This document shows positions 1 through 7,963 of a DNA stretch of 41,154 nucleotides, in pieces. This stretch comes from UBA1737 sp964474685. GTDB lineage: Bacteria > Bacillota_I > Bacilli_A > ML615J-28 > CAG-313. The notes below the pieces were generated by a model, which had not been told where the DNA came from, searched no databases, and saw nothing but the letters and a program-made list of their open reading frames with translations. The stretch is from positions 1-41,154 of the forward strand of contig CAYYTE010000005.1 of the NCBI GenBank assembly GCA_964474685.1, in the 5' to 3' direction. The stretch's first letter is position 1. Every line of letters begins with the position of its first letter. Position numbers and translations under genes: made by a program.

Positions 1-132
1 GCGGGAATTATGTGGATGAACCAATTAAAAAAATACTCCATAAAAGTATCTTTTATGAAGTTTATTCTTATAGGATTAATGGTAGCAATCCCAACTCTAT
101 TTATAGCTGGATTCATTCTCTTATTCATATAA
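1..132 (+). CDS. C-terminal end of a membrane permease (partial)
   Basis: Frame 1 is open from the first base to a TAA at 130-132 and gives 43 residues cut off at the window edge. The end is one long hydrophobic helix preceded by a short basic amphipathic stretch (KKYSIKVSFMKF). This resembles the C-terminus of ArsB/NhaD/SLC13-type ion permeases, where a motif like 'ysvkfmeflkyg' precedes the last helix; the full-length permease at 32546-33823 ends in a comparable way. A strong hairpin terminator starts at the stop codon, which supports a real gene end. The family call is a guess from a short tail. Confidence 0.5.
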   Translation, partial: AGIMWMNQLKKYSIKVSFMKFILIGLMVAIPTLFIAGFILLFI

Positions 133-160
133 AAGCCTCTTAGAAAACTAAGAGGCTTTT
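131..160. terminator. Bidirectional intrinsic terminator
   Basis: A perfect 13-bp inverted repeat (AAAAGCCTCTTAG / CTAAGAGGCTTTT) with a 4-base loop begins inside the stop codon of the plus-strand permease. The A-tract on the left and T-tract on the right let it serve both that gene and the convergent minus-strand operon ending at 177. Confidence 0.9.
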
Positions 161-176
161 GTTCATATAATGTAAT

Positions 177-614
177 TTATTCCACTTGATCATTAAATTT
201 AGCAATTAATTTAAGGTTTTTTGCTGGCATAGTTTCTTCAACAAATGGTTTATCAGGATAATCATAATAAAACCAACCTAAAAATTGACTATCCACTTTT
301 ACTGGTTGATCAGGTAGAACAATTGGTTTATTCTTTCCCATTCTTTGTGTACAAAAAATAGTGTCTTTGAATAAATAGTAACGAATTTGATATTTTTTCA
401 CAATCAAATAGATGATTAACGCAATCCATGGAGAAAAGCAAAAAATACCAATTATCACTTCTTGTATAATTAACTCCGTAGATGGAGTATCTATATCCGT
501 TGCTACAAAAGCTAACATTTCTGCACCTACTTCCATATTCGAAAAAGCAAAGATTCCGAACATGAAAAAAGAAAATACAGAGATTAATAAACTTAATTTT
601 AATATATTTTTCAT
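177..614 (-). CDS. Two-helix membrane protein with InlB-type repeat-like tail
   Basis: 145 residues. Helices are predicted at about 7-25 and 52-72. Basic residues before the first (MKNILK) and after the second (KKYQIR) put both ends in the cytosol with a short outside loop of about 25 residues. Residues 95-140 look like one Listeria-Bacteroides (InlB B / Flg_new) repeat unit: FLGWFYYDYPDKPF, then NLKLIAKF, as in the usual 'GW..d......f...T.it.NitLyAkW'. Such repeats are normally extracellular, so their predicted side is odd. It starts 14 bases after the malQ stop and is probably co-transcribed with it. Function unknown. Confidence 0.75.
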   Translation of the reverse strand: MKNILKLSLLISVFSFFMFGIFAFSNMEVGAEMLAFVATDIDTPSTELIIQEVIIGIFCFSPWIALIIYLIVKKYQIRYYLFKDTIFCTQRMGKNKPIVLPDQPVKVDSQFLGWFYYDYPDKPFVEETMPAKNLKLIAKFNDQVE

Positions 615-628
615 TATAATACCGTCCT

Positions 629-2104
629 TTACGAATTATCTCGCCTATATAGGTGAGTTAAATAATTAATTGTTGTTTCTACCGAAGTAGTAAGACAAGA
701 CGACTTCATTCGCCATTGCCAATTGTTTTGACTTGTAGATGGTTCATTAATTCTTGCTTCTAGACCAAGGTTCAAATAATCTTGCATAGGAATAATGGCA
801 ATCTTACAAACACTTGCTAGTGCTAAGCGAATCAACGGATAAACTAAATCATCCGAATCTTTCTCGTTAACATATTCTCTACAAAAATCTCTTTCAAAGT
901 CCCCGATACTACTTATCCAAGCTTTTAATGGTAAGTTATCGTGAGTTCCTGTATAAACCACTTCGTTATACTTGTAATTATGGGGAAGATACGTGGAATC
1001 ACCGTTCGGATCAAAAGCAAACTCGAGTACCTTCATTCCGGGAAAGCCCGTATCATCCAAAAGTTTTTGTACTTCAGGAGTTAAAAAACCTAAGTTTTCA
1101 GCAATAATCGGTAAGTCTTTTAATTCACTTTTCATTTGATTAAAGAGTTCTATTCCCGGTCCCTTTACCCATTTACCGTTTACAGCATCCTTAGCAGGAT
1201 ATGGAATTTGATAATAAGCCTCAAATCCTCTAAAATGGTCAATTCGAATAATATTAAATAGTTGTAATGAATTTTTCATTCTTTGAACCCACCAATTAAA
1301 GTTTTCTTTTTGGTGATTCTCATAATCATAAATTGGATTTCCCCATAATTGCCCTAATTTAGCAAAAGCATCCGGTGGACACCCAGCAACAACATAAGGA
1401 GTAAAATCCGAATTTAATTTCCAATTCATAGGGTGAGCCCAGACATCGCTAGAGTCCATTGATACATAGATAGGTAAATCACCAATAATTTCCACATTCA
1501 ACGAATTAGCATACTCTTTCATCTTGTTCCATTGTTGATAAAACATAAATTGAACGAAACACCAAAACGAAATATCTTCTTGATGATTTTTCTCAAACTC
1601 ACATAAACAAGAATACTCTCTGGTTTTATAAAGAATCGGCCATTCTAACCAAGAAACATTATCGAAAGATTCCTTAATGCTCATAAACAAGGCATAATCA
1701 TGTAACCAAATGGATTGAGAACAAAAATCCTTAAATTCTTTAGGAATATTTCGATTAAAAAATGCACTTGAAGCCTTACGTAACACTGAAAACCAATGAT
1801 TATACAAAAAAGCATAATCAATATTATCTACTTCTTTTTTTAAGATATCAACATCACTAGATTGAATTAATCCTTGATTAATTAAATCATCTAAATCGAT
1901 AAAATAAGGGTTCCCCGCAAACGCACTAAAAGATTGATAAGGGGAATCTTTATATGAAGTAGGACCTATCGGTAATACTTGCCAAAAAGACTGATGAGTT
2001 TTATTTAAAAACCGTATAAATTCATTACAATGATGTCCTAATGTTCCTATTCCATAAGGACCTGGTAATGAAAATATTGGGAATAATATTCCACTTTGTC
2101 GCAT
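629..2104 (-). CDS. malQ: 4-alpha-glucanotransferase (amylomaltase, GH77)
   Basis: 491 residues, the usual length for bacterial MalQ. The enzyme moves maltooligosaccharide segments between glucans in the cytosol during maltodextrin or glycogen use. The GH77 catalytic set is present: nucleophile D289 in RIDHFRG, acid/base E336 in IIAENLG, and the third carboxylate D389 in GTHDN. The N-terminus (RQSGILFPIFSLPGPYGIGTLG) and the substrate-loop motif YQSFSAFAGNPYFIDL match the family closely. It starts after a GAGGT ribosome site and a strong sigma-A promoter at 2132-2160. No other glycogen or maltose gene is next to it in this window; the only apparent partner is the small membrane protein downstream. 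Confidence 0.97.
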   Translation of the reverse strand: MRQSGILFPIFSLPGPYGIGTLGHHCNEFIRFLNKTHQSFWQVLPIGPTSYKDSPYQSFSAFAGNPYFIDLDDLINQGLIQSSDVDILKKEVDNIDYAFLYNHWFSVLRKASSAFFNRNIPKEFKDFCSQSIWLHDYALFMSIKESFDNVSWLEWPILYKTREYSCLCEFEKNHQEDISFWCFVQFMFYQQWNKMKEYANSLNVEIIGDLPIYVSMDSSDVWAHPMNWKLNSDFTPYVVAGCPPDAFAKLGQLWGNPIYDYENHQKENFNWWVQRMKNSLQLFNIIRIDHFRGFEAYYQIPYPAKDAVNGKWVKGPGIELFNQMKSELKDLPIIAENLGFLTPEVQKLLDDTGFPGMKVLEFAFDPNGDSTYLPHNYKYNEVVYTGTHDNLPLKAWISSIGDFERDFCREYVNEKDSDDLVYPLIRLALASVCKIAIIPMQDYLNLGLEARINEPSTSQNNWQWRMKSSCLTTSVETTINYLTHLYRRDNS

Positions 2105-2131
2105 ATTCTTACCTCTATTTTTATATATTAT

Positions 2132-2160
2132 ATTATATACTATTTTATTGATTTTATCAA
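2132..2160 (-). promoter_or_regulatory. Sigma-A promoter of malQ
   Basis: Read on the minus strand: -35 TTGATA (2155-2160), 17-base spacer, perfect -10 TATAAT (2132-2137). It lies about 28 bases upstream of the start codon. Confidence 0.8.
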
Positions 2161-2291
2161 ATAGAAGGATTATAAAGATAGAGAAAAAACTACTATTTTG
2201 TAATAATGTCTTAATAAGTATTTTTACGACTTTGTCCGAATAGCAATATAAAATTCAAAAAGATACAAAAAATATCAGTGGAGGTGTTTTA

Positions 2292-2372
2292 ATGAGAAAA
2301 ACTTGTAATAGAACGAGTTTTATTGAAAACAAAAAAGCCCCTTCAAAATATGAAGAAGACTTTATTGATTAA
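2292..2372 (+). CDS. Possible 26-residue small protein
   Basis: ATG at 2292 with a strong ribosome site GGAGGTG at 2280-2286, spaced normally; TAA at 2370-2372. The product starts MRKTCNRTSFIENK and is hydrophilic and charged, with no helix, signal or known motif. A weak promoter may precede it: TTACGA, 17 bases, TATAAA at 2247-2252. Against it, its second half overlaps the apparent minus-strand terminator of the 7638-2384 operon, so part of the base composition is explained by that hairpin. It would run convergent to the STAS-kinase gene. Confidence 0.35.
   Translation: MRKTCNRTSFIENKKAPSKYEEDFID
2331..2361 (-). terminator. Terminator of the partner-switching operon
   Basis: On the minus strand an imperfect stem (AGtCTTCTTCA with TGAAGGGGCT, with G-U pairs and one bulge) is followed by TTTTTT. 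It is 23 bases past the stop at 2384. Confidence 0.6.
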
Positions 2373-2383
2373 TAATTAATGGT

Positions 2384-3592
2384 TTATTTATTCATTTCAC
2401 TATCTAGAAAAGACAACTTATCAACAACGGGTAATAATTCAGCAAGATGTTTATAATAATTATCAATGACTTTCTTTCCTTCCACAGTATTTGGAGACCT
2501 TCTTAATGTTCTTCTAAGAATTCTTGTATAACCAATTATTTGTGCTTTGTGAGAAATATTATCAAGAATTGCTGAATCTTCTGTGTTAAAGTATAATTTT
2601 AAAGATTCATTCCATAAAGCGTGAACTTGCTCATAATTCAATCCTAAAAACCGACCTACTTGTTCTTTTGGTAAGGTTTCTTCATAGCCATAAAATGCAT
2701 TAAACATAAAAGCAAATTCATAAACAGGATCACCACAACATAATGTGTCCATATCAATTAATAAAAGTTCATTATTTTGTAACATTACATTTTTGGTATG
2801 ATAATCCCCATGTAACATATGGTAATTATCTGGAACAGAATTAATAAGCAATGCTAATTTATCCCACTCATTTTGTGGTAATTTACCTTTCAAATCAACT
2901 ACCCAGCCTTTAGCTATGTCATTCATATTTGGTAGTTCACCTGGTTTAACAATCGTTGAGTGAATCTTTTTCAATAGATCAATATACATTTTAATATATT
3001 TATGAATATTCTCTGGGTCTTTTGCTATCAACTTGGATATTGATTGGGCATTTAATAATTCAAATACAGAGCCAAATTTATCTCCTACTTTTACAATATC
3101 ATAGGGAATCGCAGTTGGAATGCCTAAAACAAAGGCTTTACGAGCTAATTCACGTTCATTTTGAATATCACTTAAACTATTGATATTCGAATATACTTTA
3201 ATAATCGTTTCAGGGTCTAGGCGATATACCGTACCATTTGCTCCCGCACCTATCACCTCACAACCTTCAACACTTAATTCACGATATGCTTTTTCTATAT
3301 TAATGATTTCTGTAAATCCCGTCATCTCAAATACTTCATATACAGCAGAAGATACATTAATAAGTTTGAGAAATTTTGCTTTCTTTTGAAGACGCAATAA
3401 TACTCTTAGCCCCGCACTGGAAATATAATCTAACTTACTACAATCAATTACAACACTCTCGGGTTGGTTATTTTCATAGAGTTCATCAATTTCTTTTTCA
3501 ATAATAGGTGCATTATTTGAATCAACATGACCTTCTAAATGAATATCTAATATTTTATTTTCACATGTTCCTTGAATCATTTCATTATACAT
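2384..3592 (-). CDS. STAS domain fused to APH-type kinase
   Basis: 402 residues. Residues 1-105 are a STAS (anti-anti-sigma) domain; DYISSAGLRVLL at 55-66 holds the serine pair S58/S59, and S59 aligns with the phosphoserine of RsbV/SpoIIAA. Residues 110-390 are an aminoglycoside-phosphotransferase/choline-kinase fold: glycine loop GAGANGTVYRL (115-125), lysine K132, catalytic HGDYHTKN (D263, N268) and metal motif IDMD (D280). It resembles the TIGR02172-like kinase family. It is last in an operon directly after an RsbW-like kinase gene, so its STAS domain is a probable substrate or partner of that kinase, and the APH domain may be the output. The kinase substrate is unknown. No strong ribosome site precedes the start. 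Confidence 0.88.
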   Translation of the reverse strand: MYNEMIQGTCENKILDIHLEGHVDSNNAPIIEKEIDELYENNQPESVVIDCSKLDYISSAGLRVLLRLQKKAKFLKLINVSSAVYEVFEMTGFTEIINIEKAYRELSVEGCEVIGAGANGTVYRLDPETIIKVYSNINSLSDIQNERELARKAFVLGIPTAIPYDIVKVGDKFGSVFELLNAQSISKLIAKDPENIHKYIKMYIDLLKKIHSTIVKPGELPNMNDIAKGWVVDLKGKLPQNEWDKLALLINSVPDNYHMLHGDYHTKNVMLQNNELLLIDMDTLCCGDPVYEFAFMFNAFYGYEETLPKEQVGRFLGLNYEQVHALWNESLKLYFNTEDSAILDNISHKAQIIGYTRILRRTLRRSPNTVEGKKVIDNYYKHLAELLPVVDKLSFLDSEMNK

Positions 3593-3603
3593 CTCTGTTA
3601 GAT

Positions 3604-4011
3604 TTACATTTTCTTTATTATAGTTAAGATATTTTTTCCTTCTTTATATTCATAGGAAATTGCATCCATACTTTTTTTAACAATATAGATTCCTAATCCT
3701 CCAGCAATTCTTTTATCCGCACTTTGAGTAATATCTGGTTCCTTAGACTCTAAAGGATTAAAGGGAGTACCATTATCAATAAAAGTAATAATAACTGCTA
3801 AGGGATTTTCTGCAATCTCAACTCGAACAGTAGCAGGACCAATTAAAGGGTCATATGCATAGTTTGAAATATTACTGAAAAGTTCATCAATTGCAACATC
3901 AATTTGTAATTGAGCCTTCATTGGACATTCTGCTTTTTGTAACTCCGAATCAACAAATTCAGTAACTTTATCAATATTTGATACTTTTGCTTCAATATTT
4001 AATTCTTTCAT
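3604..4011 (-). CDS. RsbW/SpoIIAB-like serine kinase (anti-sigma type)
   Basis: 135 residues forming a single GHKL (HATPase_c_2) domain. The N-box has E43 and N47 (IDELFSNI), the G1 box is DNGTPFNP (79-86) and the G2 box is GGLGIYIVKK (104-113). Proteins of this kind phosphorylate the serine of STAS antagonists and bind a target, usually a sigma factor, when the antagonist is phosphorylated. The two STAS proteins of this operon (7342-7638 and 2384-3592) are the likely substrates. No sigma factor is encoded nearby, so its bound target is unknown. Ribosome site AAAGGAT; it lies 11 bases before the STAS-kinase gene. Confidence 0.9.
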   Translation of the reverse strand: MKELNIEAKVSNIDKVTEFVDSELQKAECPMKAQLQIDVAIDELFSNISNYAYDPLIGPATVRVEIAENPLAVIITFIDNGTPFNPLESKEPDITQSADKRIAGGLGIYIVKKSMDAISYEYKEGKNILTIIKKM

Positions 4012-4035
4012 TGTTAAGTATCCTTTCTAAAGCAT

Positions 4036-6471
4036 TTATTTGTTTTCTTTATTCTCTATTTGATTTCCATGATATTGAAAACATAACATAGTAATATCAT
4101 CAAATTGTGGTGCAACATCAACAAATTTATCAACATCAGTTTGAATTGAATTACATATTTTTTTTACATCTTTGGAAGCATTTTGTTCAAATGCTTTAAT
4201 CAATCTATCTTCACCATAGAGTTCATTTTGCTCATTGGTTGATTCTGTTACACCATCGGTGTAAACAAATAATAAATCAGAAGGGTTTAAATTGAATTCA
4301 AACTTTTTATAGTGTATTCCTTCCATACCTCCTAATACAAACCCAGGTTTCATAGGGAGATAGAACGCTTTTTCATTAAATTTCTTAAGGAGTGGCGGAT
4401 TATGTCCGGCATTTGAAAATTCCGCATGGCCCGTCAAACAATTAATTTTACAAATCCACGCGGTAACAAACATTTCCGCATCATTTCCTGTACACAGATT
4501 GTCATTTGCTTGAGTTAATATTTCATCCACACCAATTCCAGTAGAAGCTAAACTTTTAATAAGAGTTTTTGCCCTCATCATAAACATAGCTCCCGGAATT
4601 CCTTTTCCAGATACGTCCGCAACAATTAATACGAGTTCATTTGTCTCTGTAAAATAAAAATCATAGAAATCTCCACCAACTTCTTTGGCAGGATTCATCA
4701 AAGCATAAATATCAAAATCTTTTCGATTTGGATATGGTGGGAAAATGGAAGGTAGGGCGGAATGTTGAATCGATTTTGCAAATTCTAATTCTTTATCAAT
4801 TCGAGCAGCAGCTTCCGCAATATATCTTTTTAAAGTAACTACTGTAGAATTGATATCATCTGATAAAGAAGAAAACTCTTCATTTGTACGAACATCAACT
4901 GTAACATCTAAGTTTCCTCCGGTTATTTCAGCAAGACTCGCATTTACTTTTTGAATATTTTTAACAACAAGTGTTTTTATCAAGAAATAGATTAAAATGA
5001 ATAATCCCACAAAAACCACTAGTTCCATAAAAACCGTAATATAAATTGCTAGGTTCCTCGATAAGTTTGCTTCTTCTACTGGTAGCGCCGCTATAATATA
5101 ATAGCCTTCCACAATATCATACATACAATAGCATTTATCATTATAAACAGTAGCAAAGAATTTTGTATTCACTGGTAAAGCACCAGAAAATTCCGATTGA
5201 TTAAAAACATTTCCTTCATAATTTTCTTTTCTACTTACTAAAGACATATTTTTATCAACAATTATTACACAACCTGTAGAACCAATATGGCGATTCTTTG
5301 TAATATTCTTTGTTGTTTCCGCAAGATCCTTTTGAAATTGCTCCGCATTATATCCTACTTGAACAAACCCGCCAGCATCTAATGCCACTCCTCCGTATTT
5401 ACGATAGATAGTAGCATCATAAGTGGTTGGTTGATAACTTTGAACAAATTCCTTTGTACCATTCAGTAATACTAAAAATTCTTTTGATTGACTACCACTT
5501 GCCATATCAAAGCCAATAAACGAAGGTTTTGTACTTAGAGAAATAATACCCTTAGTATTTATTATGTCGATTTCAGCAATACCATGTTCTGTTGCATAAT
5601 TTAGTAACAAATCATTGGTAATTTCTGCTTCCGCATCAATTAGGGTTGCAATCTTTCTAGTAATCGCGATTAAGTTTTTATTGGAAGCATCACTGATATC
5701 CGATTTGACATCATTAATGTTTAATTCTAAAACACTATTGGTGTTTGATTTTGCTATACTATTTTGTAAAAATAAAGTAAACGTACTAGTAATTATAATA
5801 GCAAAAATCACACACAACAAAAGCCATCCCTGGAACTGTGTGGAAATTGCTCTATCATTTTTCTTTAAAGAGAGTTTTCCTTTCCCAATCAAAGTAATGA
5901 ACAAAACTGCAAACATAACCGCAAGTCCATTAACTAAAATCATCGGTAAGGAACATTTCACTACAAAATTAAAGGAAGTGATAATGTCATTCATATTTGT
6001 AATAAAAATCATTAACATATGTAAAACTTCAGTTACCAAGCCAATTGCTAGGGCATATGGCCAAGATGGAAGTTTATTATCAAACATATATTTTCTTAAA
6101 ACGGCGCCTATTACACCCGCAAGAATCGTTGATAAAGAACATGCCAAACGAGTATATTCTCCAGCACCCCAGAATACCGCAAACCAACGCTCCACACCCC
6201 CGATAACACCCGCAATTAAGCCGGCAGGAGCACCAAACACAAGTCCCGTAATTAATACAGATGCATCACGAGCATTTGCGGTAGCACCACCTAAATCAAC
6301 ACCAAACTCTGTACCTAAGATGGCAAGTATGCCAAAAACTAAACCATAGATAACTTGCTTTATATTTTTTTTAATATTATTAAACTTAGTAAACTTATTT
6401 AATAAATAAAAACCAATACTTACGATTACCGGGAATAATGCAAGTAAGGATAATTGTATTACTAATGACAT
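4036..6471 (-). CDS. LytS-type membrane receptor with PP2C (SpoIIE/RsbU) phosphatase
   Basis: 811 residues. Order: 5TM-5TMR_LYT-type membrane region (about 1-200), helix 214-236, extracytoplasmic sensor of about 230 residues (240-472, Cache-like by position), helix 473-500, HAMP-like linker (498-553), then a PP2C phosphatase (565-800). Metal-binding acids are in place: GGDFYDFY (D601), ADVSGKG (D619), TDGVTE (D739) and DDITML (D791/D792). By family precedent it dephosphorylates STAS antagonists in response to an outside or cell-wall-linked signal. Start has a clear GGAGGA ribosome site and overlaps the end of the GGDEF gene by 10 bases, so the two are probably translationally coupled. The ligand is unknown; the LytS-type region is a hint, not proof, of murein or electron-carrier sensing. 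Confidence 0.92.
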   Translation of the reverse strand: MSLVIQLSLLALFPVIVSIGFYLLNKFTKFNNIKKNIKQVIYGLVFGILAILGTEFGVDLGGATANARDASVLITGLVFGAPAGLIAGVIGGVERWFAVFWGAGEYTRLACSLSTILAGVIGAVLRKYMFDNKLPSWPYALAIGLVTEVLHMLMIFITNMNDIITSFNFVVKCSLPMILVNGLAVMFAVLFITLIGKGKLSLKKNDRAISTQFQGWLLLCVIFAIIITSTFTLFLQNSIAKSNTNSVLELNINDVKSDISDASNKNLIAITRKIATLIDAEAEITNDLLLNYATEHGIAEIDIINTKGIISLSTKPSFIGFDMASGSQSKEFLVLLNGTKEFVQSYQPTTYDATIYRKYGGVALDAGGFVQVGYNAEQFQKDLAETTKNITKNRHIGSTGCVIIVDKNMSLVSRKENYEGNVFNQSEFSGALPVNTKFFATVYNDKCYCMYDIVEGYYIIAALPVEEANLSRNLAIYITVFMELVVFVGLFILIYFLIKTLVVKNIQKVNASLAEITGGNLDVTVDVRTNEEFSSLSDDINSTVVTLKRYIAEAAARIDKELEFAKSIQHSALPSIFPPYPNRKDFDIYALMNPAKEVGGDFYDFYFTETNELVLIVADVSGKGIPGAMFMMRAKTLIKSLASTGIGVDEILTQANDNLCTGNDAEMFVTAWICKINCLTGHAEFSNAGHNPPLLKKFNEKAFYLPMKPGFVLGGMEGIHYKKFEFNLNPSDLLFVYTDGVTESTNEQNELYGEDRLIKAFEQNASKDVKKICNSIQTDVDKFVDVAPQFDDITMLCFQYHGNQIENKENK

Positions 6472-7340
6472 AGTTCCTCCATCCTTAAGGCTTTCATTTG
6501 TCGTTTTACCTTATACATGTTTTGATCTGCAAGGGATACAAGTTTTTCTATATCACACATATTCGATGAGAAAGCAACTCCGATTGCTACATCACAAAAT
6601 AAGGAAGTTTGATTCTTTGATAAATACGTTTCAAACAATTTTTGGGCATCTTTTAACATAGTTTCAGTACAATTCATAAGAATTAATATAAACTCATCTC
6701 CACCAATACGATAAGCAAAGGAATCTGGGAAACCTAAAGAAGTCTGTTGAATCGATTTAGCAAGAAGAATAATCAATTGGTCTCCTGCTTCATGACGATA
6801 TTTATCATTTACCTCTTTTAAATTATTTAAATCAAAATAGAGAATTCCCACATTCGGTTTTAAAAACTTAAAAGAAGCAATATCCAAATTGAAACAATTT
6901 CTATTTAATAAGCCTGTCATTCGATCATGTAAAGCTTCTTCTTCCATTTTGTTTTTTATTGCTTTATTTTCCGTTAATAGTCTTTGCAATGATGAAATTT
7001 GTTCAACCGATTCATAGCTTAAATCCATAGCATCATTCATTTTATTCATATTTCCAGCTCTTAATAACTTACCATTATCATCAAACAAGTAGTTTTTAAT
7101 TGAAAGCCAAGATTTCTTATTCGAATCGTAATAATCCCAATTGTAGAATTGATTCTTCTTTAATTTTGGGCATACCTCACAAGGAAAGTTTTTATGAAAA
7201 AATGTTTCATAACACTTATCCCCAATTTTAGCACCAGGATTATTTGTCCATTGAATCTCTTTCGTATCATCATCGACAATATACAAAGTTTCAGAACATT
7301 TTGACAAATATTTAAACCAATCCGGCTTGCATTCATTCAT
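6462..7340 (-). CDS. PAS-like/GGDEF diguanylate cyclase with Cys motif
   Basis: 292 residues, soluble. Residues 1-110 look like a PAS fold with a conserved C43-Y-E ... P-C54-x-x-C57-P pattern, which could bind a metal or respond to redox state (inference). A coiled-coil linker (110-138) leads to the GGDEF domain (HDRMTGLLNR onwards) with metal-binding D170 and an intact GGDEF at 213-217. No RxxD inhibitory site precedes it (FPDSFAYRI), so product inhibition at that site is unlikely. It starts one base after the STAS stop, with GGAGG inside the STAS 3' end, and overlaps the phosphatase gene; it is firmly part of the partner-switching operon. Confidence 0.92.
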   Translation of the reverse strand: MNECKPDWFKYLSKCSETLYIVDDDTKEIQWTNNPGAKIGDKCYETFFHKNFPCEVCPKLKKNQFYNWDYYDSNKKSWLSIKNYLFDDNGKLLRAGNMNKMNDAMDLSYESVEQISSLQRLLTENKAIKNKMEEEALHDRMTGLLNRNCFNLDIASFKFLKPNVGILYFDLNNLKEVNDKYRHEAGDQLIILLAKSIQQTSLGFPDSFAYRIGGDEFILILMNCTETMLKDAQKLFETYLSKNQTSLFCDVAIGVAFSSNMCDIEKLVSLADQNMYKVKRQMKALRMEELCH

Positions 7341-7341
7341 A

Positions 7342-7638
7342 TTACATTACCTCCAAAATATCCGAAAAGCCTGTAATACTAAACACTTCTTTAATGTTTT
7401 CATTTGCTCCTAGAATAATCATCTTTCCTTGTTTATTCATATATTTTTGACCTAAAAGTAATACTCTTAAACCCGCACTAGAAATATACTCTAAACCAGA
7501 AAAATCAAACGTAAGCAAGGTAACACCTTGTAAATCCGATTGAAGAATCTCTTCAAGTAAAGGAGCAGTATTTGTGTCTAATCTTCCTTTAAATATTAAT
7601 GTCAGTTCTGTTCCTGTTCTTTTTTTATCAATAGTCAT
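7342..7638 (-). CDS. STAS anti-anti-sigma (RsbV/SpoIIAA-like) protein
   Basis: A single STAS domain of 98 residues. The motif YISSAGLRVLL carries the expected phosphorylatable serine and is identical in its core to that of the STAS-kinase fusion at the other end of the operon, which suggests that one kinase handles both. I start at ATG 7638. An in-frame ATG at 7653 gives 103 residues, but it has no ribosome site, and the AGAGG site lies inside its first codons at the right distance from 7638. First gene of the operon, behind the promoter at 7767-7795. Confidence 0.92.
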   Translation of the reverse strand: MTIDKKRTGTELTLIFKGRLDTNTAPLLEEILQSDLQGVTLLTFDFSGLEYISSAGLRVLLLGQKYMNKQGKMIILGANENIKEVFSITGFSDILEVM

Positions 7639-7680
7639 AAATGCCTCTTTCATTCTATATAATGTTTCTACTTAAAATAA

Positions 7681-7724
7681 GTTTAGTAATTAAGACAATA
7701 AAATCCTAACTTTAATTACCAAAC
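7681..7724 (-). promoter_or_regulatory. Stem-loop in the leader of the partner-switching operon
   Basis: Two 13-base arms (minus strand GTTTGGTAATTAA and TTAATTACTAAAC) pair fully if one G-U is allowed, with an 18-base loop. It lies between the predicted transcription start (about 7760) and the ribosome site. No U-tract follows, so it is not a terminator. It could be an RNA control element or a DNA operator; it matches no riboswitch I recognise. Confidence 0.5.
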
Positions 7725-7766
7725 GAATAATCATAACCCGTTTACAAATTTATACCTTCTAATTAT

Positions 7767-7795
7767 ATAATACATTATTTTGAATAATTCGTCAA
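7767..7795 (-). promoter_or_regulatory. Sigma-A promoter of the partner-switching operon
   Basis: Minus strand: -35 TTGACG (7790-7795), 17-base spacer, -10 TATTAT (7767-7772). It leaves a leader of about 120 bases before ATG 7638. Confidence 0.65.
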
Positions 7796-7907
7796 GGAAG
7801 ACGAACTAATTTCTTGAAACCGCTTTACACGATTAATAAATCCATCGTGACAGTAAATTAATCAACAAATCAAAATATACCTGAATATAAAAGCAACGAA
7901 TACTACT
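7796..7907. other. Intergenic stretch with nothing recognised
   Basis: About 110 bases between the operon promoter and the tRNA terminator. I see no ORF with a ribosome site, no hairpin and no repeat here. Confidence 0.5.
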
Positions 7908-7950
7908 AAAAAAATTGTCTTGAATTAATTATTGAACTAATTCAAGACAA
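7908..7950 (-). terminator. Terminator of the tRNA-Ser gene
   Basis: Perfect 13-bp stem (TTGTCTTGAATTA / TAATTCAAGACAA) with a 10-base loop; on the minus strand it is followed by seven U. It lies just past the tRNA 3' end. Confidence 0.88.
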
Positions 7951-7963
7951 ATTGAATACTATT

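Noticed and set aside
5615..6349. Long plus-strand ORF (244 codons) opposite the PP2C receptor gene
   Set aside because: It lies wholly antisense to a well-supported gene, has no ribosome site and shows no recognisable domain; the length reflects codon bias of the real frame.
2384..7653. Sigma factor gene inside or next to the partner-switching operon
   Set aside because: Every ORF is accounted for by STAS, GGDEF, PP2C, HATPase or APH domains; none has sigma region 2 or 4 patterns.
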